In this document: piece by piece, positions 58,483-64,000 of the stretch
Layout: each line of letters starts with the position of its first letter
How positions within the stretch are numbered: position 1 is the stretch's first letter
Assembly: GCF_900172225.1 (NCBI RefSeq)
Contig: NZ_FWFO01000001.1
Span: 496,001-560,000 of the forward strand
From: Falsiruegeria litorea R37
GTDB taxonomy: Bacteria; Pseudomonadota; Alphaproteobacteria; Rhodobacterales; Rhodobacteraceae
Direction: 5' to 3'
DNA length: 64,000 bases
The notes under the pieces: model-generated
Database searches by the model: none
Told to the model about the DNA's origin: nothing
Seen by the model: the letters and a program-made list of their open reading frames with translations, nothing else
Made by a program: the position numbers and the translations under genes

Positions 58483-58866
58483 TTACGCCTGAGCGCCTGA
58501 CTTGGGCTTGTAGTTGGAATCTTCTGCGATACGTGCGGACTTACCACGGCGCGAACGCAGGTAGTACAGCTTGGCGCGACGGACGCGGCCACGGCGGACA
58601 ACGGTGATGCTGTCGATGTTGGTCGAGTGCAGCGGGAACACACGCTCCACGCCTTCGCCGAACGAGATTTTGCGAACGGTGAAAGAACCGGCAATGCCCG
58701 AACCGTTTTTGCGGCTGATGCAGACGCCTTCGTAGTTCTGAACACGGCTACGCGAGCCTTCGGTCACTTTATAGCCGACGCGGATGGTGTCACCGGCTTT
58801 GAAATCGGGGATGTCTTTCCCCAGGGCGGCAACTTGTTCCGCCTCGAGTTGTGCGATCAGGTCCAT
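58483..58866 (-). CDS. rplS: 50S ribosomal protein L19
   Basis: A 127-residue protein at the 30S-50S interface. The sequence is typical: [73 protein letters not shown] and [33 protein letters not shown] precedes the ATG at 58866. A leader of about 230 bases separates it from a promoter candidate at 59095-59123. Confidence 0.97.
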   Translation of the reverse strand: MDLIAQLEAEQVAALGKDIPDFKAGDTIRVGYKVTEGSRSRVQNYEGVCISRKNGSGIAGSFTVRKISFGEGVERVFPLHSTNIDSITVVRRGRVRRAKLYYLRSRRGKSARIAEDSNYKPKSGAQA

Positions 58867-59136
58867 CGCAAGTCTCCTAAACTGCTCGTGGTTGGTCCAC
58901 GAAGATTGGGCGCCGCCAGAGAGCTCTTGGTCTTCATCGGGTTCCGCAAATGCAGCCCGCCAGAGATCAGGTCGTCTGTTCCTTGAAATTGGCCATTTGG
59001 CTGCCGGTCCCATCGGTCGAAGAAGACGGTCAGGGCGCTGTGGCGCAAACAACCAAAAGCCCGGAGCGCACGGGGGCGATTCCAGACTTGGCGTCGTCTA
59101 CGCCTTTTGCAGGCAGGGATCAACCCCCATTGGCGT
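58867..59136. promoter_or_regulatory. Leader region of rplS-rpmE with candidate promoter
   Basis: A 270-base gap. On the minus strand TTGATC (59118-59123) and TAGACG (59095-59100) are spaced by 17 bases and could be a sigma-70 promoter. The long leader downstream has several short stems (GCCC/GGGC near 59055-59075) but no structure I can assign to known L19 control. Confidence 0.4.
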
Positions 59137-59892
59137 TTAGTGCTTGATCACCAGCCCCTGACCGGTGGGCAGCTCCAGCACGTTGTGACCGCGTTCTGCC
59201 ATGAACGCATTTTCCGCGTGACGCTGCGCGGCGTATCCGGTCCAGCCATAGTCGTCAAACACGATCATGCCGCCGGGCACCACCTTGTCGAACAGTACCT
59301 CAAGCGCTGCGATTTCCGAAGCAGCCGAGTTCATGTCGATGTGCAAAAGTGCGACTTGGTTGGGGCAGGTCTGGGCAAAGCTGTCTGGCACCATGCCGCG
59401 TACAATGCGGGTGTTGGGGACATCGGCGAACCGCTTTTGAACCACTTTGAGGATGGCGTCGGGATCATCTTTGACGTCCCTTTCGTAGGCTTGGTTCGAA
59501 CGGCGCTCGGAGTTCATTTCGTCAGGGATGCCCTCGTAAGTGTCATAAAGGTAGAGGGTCTTGTCGATGCTCTGGAACTGCAGATAGTCGGTGATGAAGG
59601 CAAAGCAGAAGCCTTTCCAGACCCCGCATTCGACAAAGTCCCCTGGCAGGTGCAGAGTGTTCTGCGCAGCCCACAACAGGGTGTGCAGACGCCAGGCCAG
59701 CGACAGTTCCTGTTTGGTTTCAGCGTTACGCTTGAGAGTTTCGACGAACTTCTGATCTTCGCGGAACCCGGCGGCGCGTTGCAGCCCGATCAGGTTGTCC
59801 GACGCAAACATCGGCCCGCAGAGCTCTTGCAGCGTTTTCAGGGCGTCGCGAAAGCGCTCGCCATCTTGTCCCTTGAGGCGTCCGTAAAACAC
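59137..59892 (-). CDS. TylF/MycF-type O-methyltransferase family protein
   Basis: A class I SAM-dependent methyltransferase-like protein of 251 residues related to macrocin O-methyltransferase (TylF). Motifs are VECGVWKGFCFAFIT (SAM-binding region with an acidic Glu at position 2), LYDTYEGIPDEMN, LLHIDMNSAASEIAALE and GGMIVFDDYGWTGYAAQR, with the metal-binding Asp residues. Bacterial homologues often lie in polysaccharide or secondary-metabolite loci; here it is isolated inside the trmD-rplS neighbourhood. Its product is unknown. Confidence 0.87.
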   Translation of the reverse strand: MFYGRLKGQDGERFRDALKTLQELCGPMFASDNLIGLQRAAGFREDQKFVETLKRNAETKQELSLAWRLHTLLWAAQNTLHLPGDFVECGVWKGFCFAFITDYLQFQSIDKTLYLYDTYEGIPDEMNSERRSNQAYERDVKDDPDAILKVVQKRFADVPNTRIVRGMVPDSFAQTCPNQVALLHIDMNSAASEIAALEVLFDKVVPGGMIVFDDYGWTGYAAQRHAENAFMAERGHNVLELPTGQGLVIKH

Positions 59893-59960
59893 GCGGCTCT
59901 CCCTTGTTCAGCCCTTAGGGGTCAGTTCGACAGGGTCAAGCCGTAGGTGTCAAGCAGGGC

Positions 59961-60761
59961 TTAGTCCTTGTTTGACTTTTGGTGAGCATCCCACAGATCG
60001 GGTCGGCGGATGCGGGTCAACTCTTCGCTCTGGTCCTGCCGCCACTGGGCGACCTTGCCGTGATGACCGGACATCAGGACGTCAGGGATCGGGCGACCTT
60101 TCCATTCAGCGGGGCGGGTGTATTGGGGATGTTCCAGAAGGCCCGAGGAAAAGCTTTCTTCCTCGGTCGAGGCAGCGTTGCCCAGGACGTTGGGGATCAG
60201 ACGCACAGTGGCGTCGATAAGGGCTTGAGCCGCGATCTCTCCGCCGGTCATGACGAAGTCACCCAACGAGACCTCTTGGATGCCATAGTGCTCCAGCACG
60301 CGCTCATCGACGCCCTCAAAACGACCACACAGCAGAGTAACACCGTCCGCGCGTGCGAGGTCGCGCATCATAGGCTGGTCCATGCGCTTGCCGCGTGGGG
60401 ATAGGTAGAGGATCGGCCAATTGCCTCGAACGCCTTCCATCGCGTGTTCAATGGCGTTGCCCAGAACATCGGCGCGCAGCACCATGCCTGCGCCGCCGCC
60501 CGCGGGGGTGTCGTCGACATTGCGGTGTTTGCCGACGCCGAACTGACGCAGATCGATGGTTTCCAATTGCCACAGACCGTCCTGCAGGGCTTTCCCGGTC
60601 AGGCTTTCACCCAGGACACCAGGAAAGGCGGTGGGGAAGAGGGTCAGAATCTTGGCCTTCCACACCCCGTGCAGGTCCGGGGTCGCGGTCATCAACTCGC
60701 GCGGCTTGAACGTTGGGCGGATCGCCTTGCGGCCATGGGATTTGTTGGGTGCATCGGTCAT
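59961..60761 (-). CDS. trmD: tRNA (guanine-N1)-methyltransferase
   Basis: Methylates G37 of tRNAs with a SAM-binding deep trefoil knot and prevents frameshifting. With the start MTDAPNKSHGRKAIRP at 60761 it has 266 residues; the conserved core begins KILTLFPTAFPGVLGESLTG. Knot and catalytic motifs are present: PAGGGAGMVLRADVLGNAIE, ILYLSPRGKRMDQPM, LLCGRFEGVDERVLEH, EVSLGDFVMTGGEIAAQALI and the C-terminal YTRPAEWKG. A later start (60692, MTATPDLHG) is possible. A 142-base gap with a GTATTTG repeat lies before it. Confidence 0.95.
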   Translation of the reverse strand: MTDAPNKSHGRKAIRPTFKPRELMTATPDLHGVWKAKILTLFPTAFPGVLGESLTGKALQDGLWQLETIDLRQFGVGKHRNVDDTPAGGGAGMVLRADVLGNAIEHAMEGVRGNWPILYLSPRGKRMDQPMMRDLARADGVTLLCGRFEGVDERVLEHYGIQEVSLGDFVMTGGEIAAQALIDATVRLIPNVLGNAASTEEESFSSGLLEHPQYTRPAEWKGRPIPDVLMSGHHGKVAQWRQDQSEELTRIRRPDLWDAHQKSNKD

Positions 60762-60855
60762 GGGGCTGTCATACGGGAACGAGGCGGGCCGGGAAAGCCT
60801 ACGTAATTCAAATGAGTGCCTTTGGCACGCTCGATAAGCGCCTGCGGCGCGGTGT

Positions 60856-60900
60856 GCGAGGCTCTGCCTCGCGCTCCGGGATATTTGAAGCAAGGGGAAG
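60856..60900 (+). repeat. GTATTTG repeat, copy 3, with hairpin
   Basis: GCGAGGC-TCT-GCCTCGC (60856-60872) is followed by GCTCCGGGATATTTGAAGCA (60873-60892) and AGGGGAAG. It lies in the rimM-trmD gap, on the plus strand relative to copy 2's minus strand. Confidence 0.6.
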
Positions 60901-60903
60901 CAG

Positions 60904-61422
60904 TCAGAGCAAGCCTTCGGGTGGGTCAACGATGATGCGGCCACTGGCCAGATCGACGGTGGGAACGGCGGCCAGGGTAAAGGGGAGAAGGGCCGTGCCC
61001 TTGATGCCCGGCCCTTCGATTTCGAGCAAGTCCGAGGCGCCGTGGTTCTGTACGGATTTGACCTTGCCCAGTTGAGTACCGCCGGTGTCAAAGACTGCCA
61101 AACCCATCAGGTCGGCGTGGTAGTATTCGTCATCCGGCAAGGATGGGAGTTGGTCGCGGCGCGCAAACAGTCGGGTGCCGCGCAGGGCGTCGCCCTGTTC
61201 CTTGGTTTCGACATCGCTGAGATGGGCGGCAAAGCCATTCTTGATTGTGCGGGTCAGCAAGATGGTGAAGCTCTTGGTGCCAGCTTCATCCGTCAGCGGA
61301 GAATAGGCCTCGATGTCTTCGGGGATGGCGCAGTAGGATTTGATCCGCACTTCGCCGCGCACCCCGTAAGAGCCGGCAATGGCGCCGACACAGACCAGGT
61401 CGTTGTCGTTGGTATCGGTCAT
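60904..61422 (-). CDS. rimM: Ribosome maturation factor RimM
   Basis: Assists 30S assembly near S19. The 172-residue protein has the N-terminal beta barrel ([20 protein letters not shown]), [20 protein letters not shown] and the PRC-barrel C-terminal domain ([57 protein letters not shown]). It stands between bluB and trmD in the leftward operon; 6 bases separate it from bluB. Confidence 0.96.
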   Translation of the reverse strand: MTDTNDNDLVCVGAIAGSYGVRGEVRIKSYCAIPEDIEAYSPLTDEAGTKSFTILLTRTIKNGFAAHLSDVETKEQGDALRGTRLFARRDQLPSLPDDEYYHADLMGLAVFDTGGTQLGKVKSVQNHGASDLLEIEGPGIKGTALLPFTLAAVPTVDLASGRIIVDPPEGLL

Positions 61423-61428
61423 ATGGCC

Positions 61429-62064
61429 TCAGCGGGTTTCGATGGGCAGTTGTGCGTGACGCTGTTCCCAGCCCTCGCGCTGCAATTCGGGTGTATCAGA
61501 TATTCGTTCGGGCCAGCCAATACAAAAATAACCGATCAGGCGCCAATTCGGGTCCGCATTCAGGTCGATGGCCAGTTGCTTGGGGTCCAGCACAGACACC
61601 CAGCCCAATCCCAGCCCTTCGGCGCGCAGGCGCAGCCAGAAGAGGGTGGTGGCGGCCACGACAGAATAGCGGCGCATTTCGGGCATGGTGCGCGCACCCA
61701 GGCCGTGGCCTTTGGGGGTGGCGTCATCGCAGTAGATGGCAAGCTGCACCGGGGCCTCTTGCATGCCTGAAAGTTTGAGCTTGCTGTAGCTTTCGGCCTG
61801 TGCGCCGGAATAGCCTGACAGGGCCTCGGTGTTGGCGGTGCGGAAATTCTCCAAAGCGGCGGCGCGGGCGGCCTCGCTTTTGATGCGCAGGATGCGCCAG
61901 GGTTCCGACAACCCCACCGAGGGGGCCATGGAAAAGGCGTCGAGGCACCGCGCCAGCGCCGCCTCGTCCACCGGGTCGATGCGGAACCGGCGCACGTCGC
62001 GCCGGAGCCGCATCAACAGGTCAAGCTGCGTGCGGAATTCGTCTGTGAAAGGCTGATCCTGCAC
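61429..62064 (-). CDS. bluB: 5,6-dimethylbenzimidazole synthase
   Basis: BluB cannibalises FMN with oxygen to make the lower ligand of vitamin B12. The 211-residue nitroreductase-fold protein has the BluB marks RRDVRRFRIDPVDEAAL, the conserved PSVGLSEPWRILRI with its catalytic Asp/Ser neighbourhood, and GLGLGWVSVLDPKQLA. The usual Asp for FMN cleavage (in the SxGxxxD loop) cannot be placed with certainty. It is unusual to find it between rpsP and rimM; no other cobalamin gene is in the window. Confidence 0.9.
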   Translation of the reverse strand: MQDQPFTDEFRTQLDLLMRLRRDVRRFRIDPVDEAALARCLDAFSMAPSVGLSEPWRILRIKSEAARAAALENFRTANTEALSGYSGAQAESYSKLKLSGMQEAPVQLAIYCDDATPKGHGLGARTMPEMRRYSVVAATTLFWLRLRAEGLGLGWVSVLDPKQLAIDLNADPNWRLIGYFCIGWPERISDTPELQREGWEQRHAQLPIETR

Positions 62065-62078
62065 GCAGATTATCCCTA

Positions 62079-62438
62079 TTATTCAGTCGCTTCAGCGGCT
62101 TCTGCTGCCTTGGCGGCTTTCTCTTCTGCGCGCTCTTGGGCTTTCTTGCCGGGGGCGCCTTTCTTGGGGTTGCTGCGCTCGGCCTTTTCGCGGACGCCAG
62201 CAGCTTCGAGCATACGAGCGATACGGTCGGTGGGCTGAGCGCCCTGGTCCAGCCAGTACTGCACGCGCTCCATGTTCATTTTCACGCGCTCTTCGCTGTC
62301 TTTGGGCAGCAGCGGGTTGTAGGTGCCCAGCTTTTCGATGAAGCGACCATCGCGCGGCATGCGGCTGTCAGCAGCCACGATGCGGTAGAAGGGACGCTTT
62401 TTCGAGCCGCCGCGGGCGAGACGAATTTTCATAGCCAT
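62079..62438 (-). CDS. rpsP: 30S ribosomal protein S16
   Basis: A 119-residue S16 with core [40 protein letters not shown] and [20 protein letters not shown], then a family-typical but alphaproteobacteria-length tail rich in Ala, Glu and Lys ([18 protein letters not shown]). AAAGGAGATAACCCC precedes the ATG. First ribosomal gene of the rpsP-rimM-trmD-rplS neighbourhood. Confidence 0.97.
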   Translation of the reverse strand: MAMKIRLARGGSKKRPFYRIVAADSRMPRDGRFIEKLGTYNPLLPKDSEERVKMNMERVQYWLDQGAQPTDRIARMLEAAGVREKAERSNPKKGAPGKKAQERAEEKAAKAAEAAEATE

Positions 62439-62479
62439 GGGGTTATCTCCTTTAGATGGCGTTAGCAGGCAAGAGCCTG

Positions 62480-62776
62480 TTATTCTTGATGTTTCTTGTG
62501 GTGTCGGATGACTTCCTGAATGATGAAGTTCAGGAAAGCCTTGGCAAAATCGGGGTCCAGATCGGCCTTTTTCGCCAGGTCTTCGAGCCGCTCGATCTGC
62601 GTCGCTTCGCGGGCCGGATCGGACGGGGGAAGGTCGTGAGTTGCTTTCAGTTGCCCCACCGCCTGGGTGTGCTTGAACCGCTCGCCCAGGGTATAGACAA
62701 GGATCGCATCAAGGCGGTCGATGCTGTCGCGGTGGTCTTTCAGCAGCTCGGCTGCGCGTGTCACGGGATCAGTCAT
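62480..62776 (-). CDS. Chorismate mutase (AroQ type)
   Basis: A 98-residue all-helical chorismate mutase converting chorismate to prephenate for Phe/Tyr synthesis. It carries [20 protein letters not shown] (first helix with Arg and the Asp-Leu-hydrophobic pattern) and, later, [20 protein letters not shown] and [17 protein letters not shown] with the catalytic Gln/Glu and Arg positions. Start at 62776 ([12 protein letters not shown]), with AGAGGACCTC upstream. It lies just upstream of rpsP, an arrangement known in Rhodobacterales. Confidence 0.92.
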   Translation of the reverse strand: MTDPVTRAAELLKDHRDSIDRLDAILVYTLGERFKHTQAVGQLKATHDLPPSDPAREATQIERLEDLAKKADLDPDFAKAFLNFIIQEVIRHHKKHQE

Positions 62777-62902
62777 GAGGTCCTCTGAGTTGCAGCAATT
62801 TGGGTGAAATTCGGGATGCACAATGCGTGCACCAAGCGTGCACTACCCGTGCACCGCCCAGACACAGCATCGGAACCGGCGAACCGGGGGAAAAGATGTG
62901 CC

Positions 62903-63505
62903 TTAGTCAAGCGCCCATCCTTTCGGTTTGAACAGCGGATCGGCATAGTGGCCGATCTCCATCTCGATGCCATGTGCCAACTGCGAGCCATCGAGCTGCG
63001 CGGGCGAGGGGTGGCGATATACCGCGTCGTTGCCGTCGATGGTCTGCGCGCTCTTGTCCTTGACCGCGCCCAAACGCTCGGCCAGGCGGATCGAGTCCAG
63101 GTTCTTGGGGTCGATGTAGCTGACGGCGCCGTCCCATCCGAGCTGGCTGTAGAAATAGCGGCGCGCGGCATCGACGGCCTCAAGCGCATAACCCTTACCA
63201 GCGGCATCGGGCCAGATCACCCAGGCCAGTTCCTGCTCGGGCCATTTTGCGGGCTTCCAGCCGCCGGCCATGCCATAGGTCTCATCCGTGGCTTTGTCGT
63301 GGATCATCCACATGCCGTAACCACGGATCTGCCAGTGGCCGATTTCGGCGGCATAGAGCATCCACGATTCATATGCATTCAGTGGCCCGCCCATGAAACG
63401 GGCACGGTAGCTGGTGAAGGTCGCCTTGAAGTCCGGGTAATCATCCGGTTCCGGGCCGCGCAGGATCAGGCGTTTGGTTTCCAAGGTGGGGATCGAAACG
63501 GTCAT
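62903..63505 (-). CDS. GNAT family N-acetyltransferase
   Basis: A 200-residue GNAT of the RimL-like group: TVSIPTLETKRLILRGPEPD, YGMWMIHDKATDETYGMAGG, ELAWVIWPDAAGKGYALEAV (motif A) and IDPKNLDSIRLAERLGAVKD (motif B). Its start overlaps the stop of the next GNAT gene (ATGA), and the two are paralogues, so a tandem duplication is likely. Substrates are unknown. Confidence 0.9.
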   Translation of the reverse strand: MTVSIPTLETKRLILRGPEPDDYPDFKATFTSYRARFMGGPLNAYESWMLYAAEIGHWQIRGYGMWMIHDKATDETYGMAGGWKPAKWPEQELAWVIWPDAAGKGYALEAVDAARRYFYSQLGWDGAVSYIDPKNLDSIRLAERLGAVKDKSAQTIDGNDAVYRHPSPAQLDGSQLAHGIEMEIGHYADPLFKPKGWALD

Positions 63506-64000
63506 TGATCGCCTCCAACCTTGGGGTGACGCCAGACCTGGCATTGCTTGCCCAGCAGTTCGCCGTCACGTTCGAATGTGGCGCCAAGACGGGTTGCGAG
63601 CGTCATGGAGCGGTCGTTGGCGTGGGCGATGTAGCTCATAACGCCATCCAGGCCCTGGTGGCGGGCGGCAAAGTCGCGGGCGGCATGAGCAGCCTCGAAG
63701 GCGTAGCCCTTGCCCTCGGCCTCTTCCATCACGGTCCAACCCAGTTCGGGTTCGTCCCAGCCGGGGGCAAAGATCATGCCGGTCCAGCCGACAAAAGTGT
63801 CTGTTGCCTTGTCGGTCAGGTGCCACAGACCAAAGCCGTTCAGCGTCCAGTGGCCCAGACGTTTCACCAGCGATTCCCAGCTTTCGGCCGCGGTCTTGGG
63901 CCCGCCGACCATGTGGCTGCGCGCGGTTTCGAAAAACGCGGTCATGCGCGGCAGGTCGTCTGCGTGGGGGGCACGCAGGATCAGACGCTGTGTTTCGATG
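63502..64000 (-). CDS. GNAT family N-acetyltransferase, 5' end outside window
   Basis: Second tandem GNAT. The frame is open to the window edge, where ETQRLILRAPHADDLPRMTA reads as the usual family start, so only a few residues are missing. It then has GLWHLTDKATDTFVGWTGMI, ELGWTVMEEAEGKGYAFEAA (motif A) and IAHANDRSMTLATRLGATFE (motif B). About 166 residues are visible. It overlaps the downstream GNAT by ATGA and is probably co-transcribed with it. Confidence 0.9.
   Translation of the reverse strand, partial: IETQRLILRAPHADDLPRMTAFFETARSHMVGGPKTAAESWESLVKRLGHWTLNGFGLWHLTDKATDTFVGWTGMIFAPGWDEPELGWTVMEEAEGKGYAFEAAHAARDFAARHQGLDGVMSYIAHANDRSMTLATRLGATFERDGELLGKQCQVWRHPKVGGDQ

Noticed and set aside
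58137-58745. An N-terminal extension of the DEAD-box helicase by about 200 codons.
   Set aside because: It runs through rpmE, rplS and their terminator in another frame and matches no helicase domain. GTG 58136 gives the family start.
60762-61091. An N-terminal extension of trmD by 110 codons.
   Set aside because: It overlaps rimM and the GTATTTG repeat and has no homology. MTDAPNKSHG at 60761 is the natural start.
1-64000. CRISPR arrays, phage genes, integrases, IS elements, rRNA operons or plasmid origins.
   Set aside because: No regularly spaced repeats, transposase, integrase, replication initiator or rRNA sequence was seen on either strand.

Overview
The window looks like a chromosomal segment of a marine alphaproteobacterium of the Roseobacter group (Rhodobacteraceae, close to Ruegeria). 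I infer this from several things: high-GC coding style; a taurine tpa/tauABC locus; a tripartite tricarboxylate transporter (TTT); MipZ instead of MinCDE; a Hint-domain protein; Coq9, DUF2783 and YtoQ family genes; and short intergenic repeats that I remember as common in this family. No rRNA operon, CRISPR array, phage or transposase was seen. There is one tRNA gene, elongator tRNA-Met(CAU).

Layout. 1-2.1 kb: end of pyruvate kinase, a small membrane protein, then rpmI-rplT and a highly structured intergenic element. 2.1-11.3 kb: MFS transporter, Hint protein, and pheS and pheT separated by three unrelated genes (small membrane protein, PHB-depolymerase-like esterase, cyclase-like/SRPBCC protein), then ytoQ. 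11.3-25 kb: mostly single-gene units, many with their regulator alongside: TPR protein, GST, MscS channel, tRNA-Met, ald with a divergent Lrp regulator, CPBP protease with a divergent ppk2 and an FNR-type box between them, TetR with a divergent amidohydrolase and a duplicated operator, CAP protein, rpsU, coq9, quinone oxidoreductase, DUF2189 protein, GNAT. 25-30.3 kb: taurine-pyruvate aminotransferase divergent from tauABC, for taurine import and deamination. 30.3-31.3 kb: DCC-family and DUF4166 genes.

31.5-40.9 kb is the most distinctive accessory island. A formylglycine-type sulfatase with a choline-sulfatase C-terminus, a GMC alcohol dehydrogenase and a TTT binding protein are divergent from a ROK repressor, tctB, tctA and a two-domain metallophosphoesterase. 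Together they suggest import, desulfation and oxidation of a small sulfate ester. An acyl-CoA synthetase follows. 43-45 kb holds a decayed TPR/GT41 (O-GlcNAc-transferase-like) gene, with a frameshift in an A-run and an internal deletion, beside an agmatinase-family gene.

46-53.6 kb is a homogentisate degradation operon read leftward: hmgA, fahA, a metallo-beta-lactamase-fold protein with a degraded metal site, a FAD monooxygenase, DUF2783, VOC and maiA. It is controlled by a divergent MarR regulator with a candidate operator. 53.7-64 kb: class III adenylate cyclase, mipZ, DEAD-box helicase, then (leftward) two GNATs, chorismate mutase, rpsP, bluB, rimM, trmD, a TylF-type methyltransferase, rplS and rpmE.

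The most unexpected signals are non-coding. A 51-nt element occurs twice (2041-2091 and 55018-55068), both times between convergent genes. Its 36 flanking bases are identical, while its central 6-bp helix differs in sequence but still pairs. A second motif (GTATTTG..., three copies) sits beside hairpins. A perfect nested inverted repeat that would form a three-way junction precedes maiA. An 18-21-bp inverted repeat brackets about 100 nt at 6.0-6.2 kb.
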